The notes: generated from the sequence alone by a model not told the origin. Positions 26,316 to 35,433 are shown, numbered from the stretch's first letter. The stretch is 64,000 bases of DNA from Deferribacterales bacterium Deferri_01 (GCA_001603805.1 LUZY01000010.1:207995-271994); one strand, 5' to 3'. Made by a program: numbers and translations.

Positions 26316-27336
26316 AAGAATCCTCCCTGTTTTCATCCCTTTTGCGGGGTGCAGAAACAGGTGTGTCTACTGCAATCAGAACAGAATTACCGGAACGGGC
26401 AGCGGAAGTCTTCTGGAAAATGCCTCACGGCAAATCTCTGATTATCTTTCTTATTCAGACAAATGGGACGAACTGGCATTTTACGGAGGCAGCTTTACCT
26501 GCATCCCTCAAAAGGACAGACTGGCACTGTATGAACTCGCCCGTGAAAAAGGTTTTGACAGACTCCGCTTTTCCACAAGCCCCGACTGTGTGGGAAATGA
26601 TGTGCTGGACGAAGCTGAAGCCTTCGGAGTGCGCACTGTTGAACTCGGCGTGCAGTCTCTCTCTGACGGAGTGCTGAGTCTTAATAAGCGCCCATATGAT
26701 GTAGAAACCTGCCTCAAGGCAATCAAGTCAGTGAGCAGAAGATTCATCACCGGAGTTCAGATGATGACCGGAATGTACGGCGAAACAGCCGCAGATGTTG
26801 CCAATACTGCCGATTCGCTGGCTGCCCTTAAACCTGCTTACGCCCGAATCTACCCCACTGTTGTTCTGGCTGATACAGAGCTTGCGGAATTATACAAAAC
26901 AGACTGTTATATCCCCCCCACTCCTGCGGAGATGCTTCTCCGCACCGCATACGCATATGCCGCACTCACATCAGCGGGTACAAATGTAATCCGCACCGGT
27001 CTGCAATCAACAGACAGCCTTGAAGATTCCATAAAAGGCGGATTTTACCATCCGGCATTCGGCGATATGGTAAAAACACTTATTATACTGATATTTCTGC
27101 ATAATTACGGAGAGATCAACGCCTCGCAGGCAGATATTCACAAATTCTTCGGTTATAAGTCCCTTGCAAGAAAACATTTCCCTGATAAAATCATCATCGG
27201 TGAAGATTTTCAGACATCCTTGCCTGAAATCTGCCTGAAAGCAAAGGAGCATATTTTTGAGAATAACGGCAGGAACCCTGAAAGGAATTCAGCTTCATAC
27301 GCCGAAGAACTCATCCGTCAGACCCACAACAGATAA
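26299..27336 (+). CDS. Radical SAM protein, Elp3-like
   Basis: 345 residues. The cluster motif CRNRCVYC near residue 18 is the canonical CxxxCxxC, followed by the glycine-rich AFYGGSFT and by GVQSLSDGVL. It resembles the radical SAM half of Elp3/COG1243 without an acetyltransferase domain. Genes of this type often lie next to rnc in Clostridia and Geobacter-like bacteria. Function unknown; tRNA modification is a guess from the family. TTG start inside rnc (17-nt overlap). The last 80 nt overlap rsmD in another frame. Confidence 0.85.
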   Translation: MHTFPRRILPVFIPFAGCRNRCVYCNQNRITGTGSGSLLENASRQISDYLSYSDKWDELAFYGGSFTCIPQKDRLALYELAREKGFDRLRFSTSPDCVGNDVLDEAEAFGVRTVELGVQSLSDGVLSLNKRPYDVETCLKAIKSVSRRFITGVQMMTGMYGETAADVANTADSLAALKPAYARIYPTVVLADTELAELYKTDCYIPPTPAEMLLRTAYAYAALTSAGTNVIRTGLQSTDSLEDSIKGGFYHPAFGDMVKTLIILIFLHNYGEINASQADIHKFFGYKSLARKHFPDKIIIGEDFQTSLPEICLKAKEHIFENNGRNPERNSASYAEELIRQTHNR

Positions 27337-27793
27337 GGTCAGACAGGCTGTTTTTTCGTCCCTTTTTGATGAAATAGAAAATGCCGCAGTGCTTGATCTC
27401 TGTGCCGGAACAGGAGCATTCGGGATAGAAGCCTTAAGCAGAGGAGCGGCTTCCGCCGTTTTCATTGACCTCTCCACTGATATAATCAAAAAAAATATCC
27501 TCACCGCAAAGCTCGCAAATACACGGATAATAAAGGGGGACGTGAAAAAAGAGATCCCCCGTCTCAATACATCCTTTGATATAATTTTCACTGACCCGCC
27601 CTACGGACTGTTTGACCCACAGGAAATAATGAACCTGATATACGAAAACGGGATCTTGCAGCCAGACGGCGTTCTTATCTATGAGGAAAGCACCCGCACT
27701 TTTTTCCCTGCGGAGCCTGAGAATTTTGAGATTCTGAAGGAAAAGAAGTACGGTGAAACAGCAATATATTACTTAAAACGGATGCAGATATGA
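27257..27793 (+). CDS. rsmD: 16S rRNA (guanine(966)-N(2))-methyltransferase
   Basis: 178 residues. Starts MRITAGTLKGIQL with RPTTDKVRQAVF, the SAM motif VLDLCAGTGAFGIEALSRGA, and the catalytic TDPPYG. Start TTG 27257 with AAGGAG 7 nt upstream; the conserved N-terminus requires this start, so the 80-nt overlap with the radical SAM gene is real. ATGA overlap with coaD, a usual neighbour. Confidence 0.94.
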   Translation: MRITAGTLKGIQLHTPKNSSVRPTTDKVRQAVFSSLFDEIENAAVLDLCAGTGAFGIEALSRGAASAVFIDLSTDIIKKNILTAKLANTRIIKGDVKKEIPRLNTSFDIIFTDPPYGLFDPQEIMNLIYENGILQPDGVLIYEESTRTFFPAEPENFEILKEKKYGETAIYYLKRMQI

Positions 27794-28299
27794 AAAGAGC
27801 AGTTTATCCCGGAACCTTTGACCCTATGACACTGGGACACCTTGACATTCTCAAAAGAAGCTCAATGCTTTTTGACGAAGTAATACTCGCAGTGGCGAAA
27901 AGCGAAAAAAAAAGCACCCTCTTCTCCATTGAGGAAAGAACTGATATGGCAAAAATCGCCACGCAGGATATTAAAAACATACGTATTGTCCCTTTCTCCT
28001 GCCTTCTGGTAAACTTTATGCAGAGGATGGACAGTCAGATAGTTATAAGAGGTCTGCGTGCGGTGTCTGATTATGAGTATGAGCTTCAGCTCGCCCTGAT
28101 GAACCGCAAGCTTGACCCGAAGCTCGACACTGTATTTCTCATGCCTTCACAGCAGTATATCTTCCTAAGCTCCAGTATGGTGCGTGAAATAGCAAGCCTC
28201 GGTGGTGATGTTTCCAAGTTTGTTCCGCCGGTTGTTTATGAAAGAATGGTAAAGAGACTCGGTTTCCCGCCTGAAAACCCATGCGGCGGGCAGAACTAA
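27790..28299 (+). CDS. coaD: Phosphopantetheine adenylyltransferase
   Basis: 169 residues, fourth step of coenzyme A synthesis. YPGTFDPMTLGHLDIL at the N-terminus carries the T/HxxH nucleotidyltransferase site; IRGLRAVSDYEYE and the FLSSSMVREIA loop are typical. Overlaps rsmD by ATGA. It is the last gene before a 142-bp gap. Confidence 0.97.
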   Translation: MKRAVYPGTFDPMTLGHLDILKRSSMLFDEVILAVAKSEKKSTLFSIEERTDMAKIATQDIKNIRIVPFSCLLVNFMQRMDSQIVIRGLRAVSDYEYELQLALMNRKLDPKLDTVFLMPSQQYIFLSSSMVREIASLGGDVSKFVPPVVYERMVKRLGFPPENPCGGQN

Positions 28300-28336
28300 G
28301 GTTTTTTATCCTCTGTACGATTCTTAAATAGTGCAT

Positions 28337-28365
28337 AAGGTCCCATAAGGGACTAATTATTTGAT
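28337..28365 (+). terminator. Possible terminator after coaD
   Basis: Short stem GTCCC/GGGAC (28340-28353) with loop ATAA, followed by the T-rich TAATTATTTGATTTT. A weak candidate. Confidence 0.35.
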
Positions 28366-28441
28366 TTTGCCGTTATTTGGTGCTAGTTTAGCTTAATAGG
28401 GCAAAATTGACCGCAGTACAGCAGACTCGGCGAGGGGTTCC

Positions 28442-30352
28442 ATGAAAAAGATCTTACTGATTGACGACAGCGTTACCATTCACAGGGTAATAGACATCTG
28501 CATCGATAAAGATAAATTCATCACGGAGAAAACCTTTTCCGCTGACGATGCAGTGATGAAGCTGAAAAACTCCCCCGCCGACATTGTTCTGCTGGATAAC
28601 AAACTTGAGGGGATCACCCTTCTTGATTTCATAGGGAAGATACGCTCCCTTGCCCAGGATGCCTGGATCATCCTTCTTACCGGCGCATTTGACCAGTTTG
28701 ATGATAACGACCTCATTAAATCCGGTGCAGATGATTACCTTTTCAAACCATTTGACTCACAGGCGATAGAAGCAAAAATTAATTACGGACTCAACTCTGT
28801 ACGTGAGGTTCCTGTCTCTGCTCAGGCGCCTGCTATGCCCGAACAGGTAATAGCGGAGGAAGAGACGGAAATCCTTGAGCCGGAAGAAACACAGGCTGAA
28901 GAGGAAGCACAATTCATTGATCTTCAGGGAATCCCTTCTGAAGCAGACGTTAAGGATGAAGAGCCGGAATCAGAGGACGAAGCCGAGATTGAGGCAGCTC
29001 CGGAAGAAGATGCGCTTTCTGCGGCAGAATTTGCAGATGCTGATATAACTGCCGAAGAAGTGGTAACCGACGAACCTGCGGAGGAAATACCATCAGCAGA
29101 TGATATCTTCTCAGTGGATGAACCGGAAGAAGTTCAGGAATCACTTGATCTGTATGGTGAAAACGAAGAGGAATTCCCGTTTGATGACGATGCAGAACCA
29201 TCTATAGCAGTATCAGAAGAGGAAAAAGCGGAGCTTGGAAACCTTTTCGCTGAAACTGACGAACCCGAAATAGTAATCGAAGACACTGACGAACAGCCGG
29301 ATGAAGATCTCGACTCTTTCCTTAAAGGGCTTGAGGAAACTGATGTTCCGGAAGCAGAAGTTATAGAAGAGGAACAGGAAATACCCGAAACTGCGCCGGA
29401 AGACTTTACGGATCTTCTGGATGAACTCGTAGAAAAGGAAGAACCTGCTCCTGAATATATCATAGAAGAAGAACCGGAAGGGACCGACCCCTTTGCCGGA
29501 CTCATGACAGTGGATGAAGAAAGCGTTCTCAGTGAGCCTAAAGCAGCAGAAGAGCAGAAACAGGAAACAGACGAAAATGATATCTTTGCCGGATTAACAC
29601 AGATAAGCGTGGAAGAGGTTGCCGACGGCAAACCGAAAGAGCCGGAGGAAGAAATTCAGCCGGAAGAGATTACCGAAATAGAAGAAACAGCGCTGGATTT
29701 GATCCCCGAAGGATTTCTGCAGACAGACGCACCGGTGGACGGTGAGATTGTTGAAGAGGCGCAGGAACCAGACCTCACAGCAGAAGCGCTTGAGAGCATG
29801 CCCATCGACACAGACTTTGCTGACCTCACTCCGGCTGATGATGCAGGGGCGGAGATTCCCCAACTCACAGATGAAGATCTTTCCGAACCTGCAATCATAC
29901 GGGAAGAAGAACCGGAGGAAGCATTAACAGAAATGCCCGAACCGGAAACAGAACCTGAAGCTGAAGAAATTCTGCCTGAACCTCTCTTTGAACCGGCTGA
30001 AGAAGAGATAGCAAAAACTCCTGCACCGGAAGAAGAGCCCGAAGCATGTATTATGCAGGATGATGAAGCAGAGCTTACAGCCTTTGAGGAATTCCCCGAA
30101 GAACAGTTTGCCCCGCTGAAGGACATTGAAGAGGAAGCACCGCAGCCTGCCGTATCCGCAGTACAGCCTGAAGGTCTGGCGCAGGAAGAGATAAAAGAGA
30201 TAGTTTACCGTTCACTGGACAGCGGGATGCTGAAAAGTGCAATACAGGAAGTTCTTTCCGAAAAAATGGAGGAAGTGCTGAGAGAAGTGCTTCCGGAAAT
30301 AGCAGAAATGGTTATAAGAGAAGAAATAGAGCGCCTTAAGAGAGGAGAATAA
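28442..30352 (+). CDS. Receiver domain - long acidic disordered region - PopZ-like C-terminus
   Basis: 636 residues. Residues 1-122 are a receiver domain (D8-D9, acceptor D52 in VLLDNKLEG, LLTGAF, and lysine in LFKPFD). About 450 residues follow that are almost all E, D, P, A, S and T, with many EEPE/EPEAEE runs and no globular look. The last about 50 residues are amphipathic helices ending MVIREEIERLKR, much like the C-terminal oligomerisation helices of PopZ (DUF2497). PopZ itself has an acidic proline-rich region before such helices. There is no DNA-binding or enzyme domain. It lies between coaD and purM; its stop is next to the purM start. The role as a polar or scaffold hub is inference. 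Confidence 0.8.
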   Translation: MKKILLIDDSVTIHRVIDICIDKDKFITEKTFSADDAVMKLKNSPADIVLLDNKLEGITLLDFIGKIRSLAQDAWIILLTGAFDQFDDNDLIKSGADDYLFKPFDSQAIEAKINYGLNSVREVPVSAQAPAMPEQVIAEEETEILEPEETQAEEEAQFIDLQGIPSEADVKDEEPESEDEAEIEAAPEEDALSAAEFADADITAEEVVTDEPAEEIPSADDIFSVDEPEEVQESLDLYGENEEEFPFDDDAEPSIAVSEEEKAELGNLFAETDEPEIVIEDTDEQPDEDLDSFLKGLEETDVPEAEVIEEEQEIPETAPEDFTDLLDELVEKEEPAPEYIIEEEPEGTDPFAGLMTVDEESVLSEPKAAEEQKQETDENDIFAGLTQISVEEVADGKPKEPEEEIQPEEITEIEETALDLIPEGFLQTDAPVDGEIVEEAQEPDLTAEALESMPIDTDFADLTPADDAGAEIPQLTDEDLSEPAIIREEEPEEALTEMPEPETEPEAEEILPEPLFEPAEEEIAKTPAPEEEPEACIMQDDEAELTAFEEFPEEQFAPLKDIEEEAPQPAVSAVQPEGLAQEEIKEIVYRSLDSGMLKSAIQEVLSEKMEEVLREVLPEIAEMVIREEIERLKRGE

Positions 30353-31396
30353 GTGTCACAGATCGACTACAGAAGCAGCGGAGTTAACATAGACGAGGGT
30401 AACAGATTCATAACCCTCATAAAATCCATGGCGGAATCCACATATACCGAAGGAGTTATAGGAAGCCTCGGCGGATTCGCAGGATTTTTCAGCCTCAAGG
30501 ACGCAGCAGGCATGACCGACCCTGTGCTTGTGGCAGCAACAGACGGAGTAGGCACAAAGCTTAAGGTAGCCTTTGATTCAGGCAAGCTTGATACTGTCGG
30601 TGTCGATCTGGTTGCTATGAGCGTAAACGACCTTGTTGTAACCGGAGCAAAACCTCTCTTCTTCCTCGATTATCTCGCCACAGGCAAACTTGCCCCTGAA
30701 GACATGGCAGAGGTTGTAAAAGGCATAGCTGACGGATGCAGGCAGTCCGGCACCGCACTCATAGGCGGCGAAACGGCAGAGATGCCCGGATTTTACAAAG
30801 AAGGCGAATTTGACCTCGCCGGTTTCTGTGTGGGAATACTGGACAAAGCCAAAATGGTGGACGGCAGCAAAGTCGCCGCCGGAGACGTTATAGTCGGTTT
30901 CGGCTCAAGCGGTCTGCACAGCAACGGATACTCGCTTGCACGTAAAATCTTTTTTGAAGAGCTTAAAATGGACGTCAAGGATGCCATAAACGGAAAACCA
31001 CTTTATGAACTGCTCCTTGCACCCACAAAAATATATGTAAAAACAGTCCTTTCTCTCCTTGCAGAAGGGTTCGGCATCAAAGCCATGGCGCACATAACAG
31101 GCGGCGGCTTCTATGAGAATATCCCCAGAGTCCTCCCCGAAGGGCTTGACGCTGTTGTGGATAAAGACAGCTTCAAAAGACCTGAGATATTCGACATAAT
31201 CACCTCAAAGGTCAGCATAGACAGCCGTGAGCTTTACAGAGTCTTTAATATGGGCATAGGCTTCATCGCTGTTGTGTCCGCTGACGATGCGGAAAAACTC
31301 ACTGCCCGTGCCTGCGAACTGGGTGAGAGTGCCTTCATTATAGGCAAAATGACCGAAGGAACAAAATCGGTTAAGATAAAAGGAATAGACTTCTGA
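30353..31396 (+). CDS. purM: Phosphoribosylformylglycinamidine cyclo-ligase
   Basis: 347 residues, makes aminoimidazole ribotide in purine synthesis. GVGTKLKVA, GVDLVAMSVNDLVVTGA and GGETAEMPGFY are diagnostic. GTG start with AGAGGAGA, immediately after the receiver gene stop. Overlaps purN by one base. Confidence 0.97.
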   Translation: MSQIDYRSSGVNIDEGNRFITLIKSMAESTYTEGVIGSLGGFAGFFSLKDAAGMTDPVLVAATDGVGTKLKVAFDSGKLDTVGVDLVAMSVNDLVVTGAKPLFFLDYLATGKLAPEDMAEVVKGIADGCRQSGTALIGGETAEMPGFYKEGEFDLAGFCVGILDKAKMVDGSKVAAGDVIVGFGSSGLHSNGYSLARKIFFEELKMDVKDAINGKPLYELLLAPTKIYVKTVLSLLAEGFGIKAMAHITGGGFYENIPRVLPEGLDAVVDKDSFKRPEIFDIITSKVSIDSRELYRVFNMGIGFIAVVSADDAEKLTARACELGESAFIIGKMTEGTKSVKIKGIDF

Positions 31397-31998
31397 TGAA
31401 GATAGGAATACTTCTCTCCGGCAGGGGAAGCAACTTTAAGGCTATAAAGTCCGCAATAGACAAAGGCGAAATACCTGACACAGAAATAGCCGTGGTGATA
31501 AGCAACAAGGCAGACGCCGCAGGGCTGGCTTATGCAGCAGAATGCGGGCTTAAAACCGTCTACCTCAACCACAAGGACTTTGACGGCCGTGAAGCCTACG
31601 ACCGTGAGATAGTGAAGCATCTGAATGACGCAGGCGTCCAGCTTGTGTGCCTTGCAGGATTCATGCGTATCATCTCGCCTTACTTCGTTGAGCAGTTCAG
31701 AAACAGAATAATAAATATACACCCTTCTCTTCTTCCCGCCTTTCCGGGTCTGGATGCACAAAAACAGGCTCTGGAATACGGAGTACGCTTCGCCGGATGC
31801 ACAGTGCATTTTGTGGATGAGAAAATGGACAACGGAGCCATAATCCTCCAGAAATGTGTCCCCGTTCTTGAAGACGATACAGAGGAAAGCCTCTCAGCCC
31901 GTATCCTTGAGCAGGAACATAAGGCATATCCCGAAGCGGTGCGCCTTATAGCCGAAGGCAGGCTGAAAACTGAGGGCAGGAAAGTAAAAATAATATGA
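31396..31998 (+). CDS. purN: Phosphoribosylglycinamide formyltransferase
   Basis: 200 residues, formyl-tetrahydrofolate-dependent purine step. GILLSGRGSNFKAI, then the catalytic block INIHPSLLPAFPG with N and H, and VDEKMDNGAII with the aspartate. Coupled to purM and, by ATGA, to the next gene. Confidence 0.97.
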   Translation: MKIGILLSGRGSNFKAIKSAIDKGEIPDTEIAVVISNKADAAGLAYAAECGLKTVYLNHKDFDGREAYDREIVKHLNDAGVQLVCLAGFMRIISPYFVEQFRNRIINIHPSLLPAFPGLDAQKQALEYGVRFAGCTVHFVDEKMDNGAIILQKCVPVLEDDTEESLSARILEQEHKAYPEAVRLIAEGRLKTEGRKVKII

Positions 31999-33242
31999 AA
32001 AAACTGTTGGCAGCATCGGTTCTCTTTCTGATTAGCATAACAGCCTCCGCAGGAGATACAATGACCCTTGAAAACGGAGTTAAATTTACAGTAATCGAAC
32101 GTCCCTATACGGAAACAGTTTCTGTCTCGATCTTTATCAAAGGCGGGCTATTCAGGGAAAGTACAGAAAATAACGGCATCGGCGCGCTAACCTCATCAGT
32201 ATGGGTAAAGGGAAGCGAGATGCTGCGTGAGATGGAATTTTACGGCGGCAGCATAGGCGCAGGACAAGGCACAGACTCATTTGAGATTGCCTTCTCATCC
32301 ACCGCAGAATATCTGGATAAGGCGATTGAGCTTTTTCGTCCGTTTCTCTTTAACCCTGTTTTTGACAACGATGTGTTTGAAAGAGAAAAGGCTATTCAGC
32401 TTGAAGAAATAAAAGCGATGCAGGATGACCCTTCTTCTCTGTCATTCCGCAACTTCATGAAGCTCACATACGCAGATACCCCTTATGCGCTGACAATAGA
32501 GGGGGAGAAGGAAAGCGTTGAGAAGCTGGCTCTTGATGATATAAAGAAATTCTACCCGGTTCTCCTCCAGGGGAAAAGCACCATAGTTACCGCTGTCGGC
32601 AAAATAACCCCTGAACAGACAGAGAAGCTGAAAGCGATATTCGGTGATCTCCCCGCAGGAAGTGAATTTAAAGCGGAATGCTCTCACCCCGCACAGAAGG
32701 AAGACATATACAAAGAAGACAGAGACCCCAGAACACAGCAGGCAAAACTTTATGTGGGCTACGAAGCTCCTCAGGCATCCGACCCGATTTACGCCTCAGT
32801 CAAGGTTATGGCGGATATTATGGGCGGCGGTATGAGTTCCCGCTACTTCACGGAAATGCGTAAAAACAGGGGCTATGCTTACTCTGTCGGAGCTTTTTAC
32901 CCTTCCAGACTGTGCAAGTCAAGATTCGTGGGGCACATAGGGCTGGAGTACGCCAATGTTCCAGAAGCTGTGAAAACTATGGAAAAGCTGAACAAAACAT
33001 TCATAGACTCTCTCACGGATGAAGAGCTTACAAAAGTTAAAAACTATATGCTTGGCAGGCTTCTGATAGAAACAGAAACCAACAGCAAACAGGCGTGGTA
33101 TGCGAACTTTTTCCAGAACGCAGGGCTGGGCAGCGGATACCTGACCAAATATATTGAAGATATAAAAGCTGTAGATAAGAATTCTCTGAAAAAAGCAGCG
33201 GAGATATTCAGCAAACCGAAAACTGTTTATATTTTGAGATAA
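31995..33242 (+). CDS. Secreted M16-fold protein lacking the zinc site
   Basis: 415 residues with a signal peptide (MKKLLAASVLFLISITASA), so periplasmic. The fold is that of M16 (pitrilysin) peptidases: LENGVKFTVIERP, then GGLFRESTENNGIG, and later YVGYEAP and MGGGMSSRYFTEMRKNRGYAYSV-like segments. The HxxEH zinc motif, expected after NGIG, reads ALTSS, so this is most likely not a peptidase. Such inactive members normally pair with an active M16 subunit, and none is in the window. Start overlaps purN by 4 nt. A terminator follows. Confidence 0.85.
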   Translation: MKKLLAASVLFLISITASAGDTMTLENGVKFTVIERPYTETVSVSIFIKGGLFRESTENNGIGALTSSVWVKGSEMLREMEFYGGSIGAGQGTDSFEIAFSSTAEYLDKAIELFRPFLFNPVFDNDVFEREKAIQLEEIKAMQDDPSSLSFRNFMKLTYADTPYALTIEGEKESVEKLALDDIKKFYPVLLQGKSTIVTAVGKITPEQTEKLKAIFGDLPAGSEFKAECSHPAQKEDIYKEDRDPRTQQAKLYVGYEAPQASDPIYASVKVMADIMGGGMSSRYFTEMRKNRGYAYSVGAFYPSRLCKSRFVGHIGLEYANVPEAVKTMEKLNKTFIDSLTDEELTKVKNYMLGRLLIETETNSKQAWYANFFQNAGLGSGYLTKYIEDIKAVDKNSLKKAAEIFSKPKTVYILR

Positions 33243-33253
33243 AGCATATTCAC

Positions 33254-33278
33254 AGCCCTGCTCCCGCAGGGCTTTTTG
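33254..33278 (+). terminator. Terminator after the M16 gene
   Basis: Stem AGCCCTGC/GCAGGGCT with loop TCCC, then TTTTT. It also lies at the convergent end of the S4 gene (ends 33279). Confidence 0.88.
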
Positions 33279-33581
33279 TTATAACTCTTCGTTATCCTCA
33301 AAGTCGGTAAAATCATCTGAAGTTTTAGGGCGGTATTCAAGGGTTTCTATATAAAGCGGAAGATCCTTCTTCGGAATGCTTTTCTTTTCCGGCACCTGAA
33401 GAACCTTTATTTTCTTATAAAAGTTCCACATGTCCATCTCTATCACATCCCCTTCTTTCAGGGTATATGAGGGTTTTGCAGCACGGTCATTTACCCTGAT
33501 GAAGCCCTCATCCGCAGCTTCATTTGCCACAGTTCTGCGCTTCATCAGGTTTGTTGTTTTTAAAAACTTATCAAGTCTCAT
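33279..33581 (-). CDS. S4-domain RNA-binding protein
   Basis: 100 residues. RLDKFLKTTNLMKRRTVANEAADEGFIRVND is an S4 domain, similar to RqcP/HslR (ribosome-associated quality control or heat-shock recycling of nascent chain-50S complexes). The C-terminus is acidic. 33 nt separate it from the upstream SurA-like gene. Exact role uncertain. Confidence 0.85.
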   Translation of the reverse strand: MRLDKFLKTTNLMKRRTVANEAADEGFIRVNDRAAKPSYTLKEGDVIEMDMWNFYKKIKVLQVPEKKSIPKKDLPLYIETLEYRPKTSDDFTDFEDNEEL

Positions 33582-33614
33582 TGCTGCCTTTATAAGAATA
33601 CTGTTCAGACAAGC

Positions 33615-34541
33615 CTAATACATGTACTGCACAAGGATGCGCTGTCTGCTGTCTTTCAGCCATTTGTCATATATGACTTTTGTTTTTTCATCGGCTATTT
33701 TTTCAGCCGCACGCTGTCTGACTTCTGCTGTTCCCTGATATTTATCCTTAAAATCTTCAACATAGAGAACTCTGTACTCTCCGTCCAGTGACTGAACACC
33801 GGTAATATCGCCTTTATTTTTGTCTTTCAGCAGTTCTTTCAGAGACGAATCAAGGGAGTTATACTCAAACCAGCCCAAATATCCGCCATCCTCGTCTTTA
33901 GCGTATTTTGCAACAGTTTCCACAAAAGAACCGTTTTTCTTGTAGAAATCCAAAGCCTTTTCCAGAGCCAGACGGTTGTTAAGGCTCAACATCCTTAACT
34001 CATACTGATCGCTTATTTCAAGCTCATTACCGTTTTCTTTTATATATTTGTTTATTTCATCCTCTGTAACCACAACTTTTGGGGCAAGCACTCTGCTGCG
34101 CACCCTTGTGGTGAGGATATCCATCTTAATCTGCCATTTGTAATGCGTTATTGTTCTGTTTTCCTTTGCGAGCAGATCAAAAAGCTGCTGTTCGCTTATT
34201 CCGTTCTTTTCCAGAACATCCTTAACCGCATTGTCCACCTCATCATCACTCACACGGACACCTTCACGGCGTGCAGCATTAAGCACAACGTACTGATCAA
34301 CAAGAAACTCCAGAGTTTTTCTGGTGTACTCGCTTAAGATGCGGCTCTGTTCTTCCTGATCCTTAATAGAGTAGATCTGCTTTGTTCTTTCGGGGTTCAG
34401 GGATTCAACATCAAATTTGGTTATTATGTCGTCCCCTACACGGGCATAAACCCTGTCAATTACCTGCGCCTGAACCTGCTGTGAGAGGCTCAAAAGAAGC
34501 AGGAGCAACATTAATGATTTCAGCTTTACTGTAAATTTCAT
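33615..34541 (-). CDS. SurA-like periplasmic chaperone
   Basis: 308 residues with a signal peptide ending in QQVQA. The N-terminal helical domain (RVGDDIITKFDV...RKTLEFLVDQYVVLNAARREGV) is SurA_N-like; the remainder (SDQYELRMLSL, GGYLGWFEYNSLD) matches a diverged parvulin domain. Likely folds outer-membrane proteins. ATG 34541 has AAGGA at 9 nt. Its first 86 nt overlap the end of the upstream PpiC-type gene in another frame. Confidence 0.85.
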   Translation of the reverse strand: MKFTVKLKSLMLLLLLLSLSQQVQAQVIDRVYARVGDDIITKFDVESLNPERTKQIYSIKDQEEQSRILSEYTRKTLEFLVDQYVVLNAARREGVRVSDDEVDNAVKDVLEKNGISEQQLFDLLAKENRTITHYKWQIKMDILTTRVRSRVLAPKVVVTEDEINKYIKENGNELEISDQYELRMLSLNNRLALEKALDFYKKNGSFVETVAKYAKDEDGGYLGWFEYNSLDSSLKELLKDKNKGDITGVQSLDGEYRVLYVEDFKDKYQGTAEVRQRAAEKIADEKTKVIYDKWLKDSRQRILVQYMY

Positions 34542-35433
34542 CTATAAAGTTCCTTACGCTTTCTTCTTGTTTTTGTGAATAAAGTTTTGCGTATATATCA
34601 GATTTGACCTGATCAAATTTTCTGTTTTCAGCACTTCTGTAAGCCATGGTACGAAAAATATGGAAGCCGTATTCCGATTGAATAATACCGCTGGTCTCTC
34701 CCGCTTTCAGTTTAAATGCTTCAGAGAATACTTCCGGATAGTCGTCAGCGGAGATAAAGCCGAGGTTTCCTCCGTTTCTTTTTTCATCGGAAATAGAATA
34801 TTTTTCGGCAACTTCGGCGAATGGAACTCCCTTTTTGAGTTCAGCAGCAGCGGCTTCCGCCTTTTCTTTTTCAGCGGTGAGTATCATAAATACATTTGCG
34901 GTTCTTTTTCCCGCAAAGCCTTCTTTGTTTTTATTGTAATATGCCTTAAGCTCTTCGTCACTGACTCTCACATTAGTGTCGGCAACTTCGGTAAGAAGTT
35001 TCTGAACAAGCACATTTTCTATCATCTGTTTTTTCAGGCGGTTTTTAATAATCTCGTCCGTTGCATCTTCGCCGTTTTCGGAGGCTCTTCCTTCCTCCAT
35101 TTTATCAATATATCCGGCAATTTTTTCGCTTCTTTTATCGCCTACATCAAGCCCGCGTTTTTTTGCTTCATCAAGCAGGAGTCTGTGGATTACATAATTA
35201 CGCACGAGACGGTCTTTAACTTCAGGATTTTCAAGGGCGATGGGATCCATCTCCTGAATTGTGAAATAGGAGTAGTCAATAAACTCCGAATTGTCCACAT
35301 CTGTTCCGTTTATTTTAAGAATAGTGCGTTTTTCAGCTTTCGGAGCGGAATCTGTACTCTTTTTTCTGTCTCCGCATCCGAAAAGGAGTGCCGCTAAAAG
35401 TAAAAATATCGCTGTTTTTTTCATCATCCGCAT
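34456..35433 (-). CDS. PpiC/PrsA-type peptidyl-prolyl isomerase lipoprotein
   Basis: 325 residues. A lipobox LLFGC (cysteine about residue 20) indicates a lipoprotein. A SurA_N/PrsA-like helical region is followed by a parvulin domain with TANVFMIL, GVPFAEVAEKYS, KRNGGNLGFI and YGFHIFRT. It probably acts with the SurA-like protein encoded next. The start may be at 35433 or two or three codons later (35427, 35424), as three ATGs lie close together and none has a strong site. Confidence 0.88.
   Translation of the reverse strand: MRMMKKTAIFLLLAALLFGCGDRKKSTDSAPKAEKRTILKINGTDVDNSEFIDYSYFTIQEMDPIALENPEVKDRLVRNYVIHRLLLDEAKKRGLDVGDKRSEKIAGYIDKMEEGRASENGEDATDEIIKNRLKKQMIENVLVQKLLTEVADTNVRVSDEELKAYYNKNKEGFAGKRTANVFMILTAEKEKAEAAAAELKKGVPFAEVAEKYSISDEKRNGGNLGFISADDYPEVFSEAFKLKAGETSGIIQSEYGFHIFRTMAYRSAENRKFDQVKSDIYAKLYSQKQEESVRNFIDEIYSKAEIINVAPASFEPLTAGSGAGN

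Noticed and set aside
28950..30126. Several serine-rich minus-strand frames across the receiver protein gene
   Set aside because: They arise from the complement of Glu/Asp/Pro-rich codons in the acidic region. No start signals.
34660..35397. 245-codon frame antisense to the PpiC-type gene
   Set aside because: It is rich in F, C and S, a shadow of a lipoprotein gene with a clear lipobox and parvulin motifs on the other strand.
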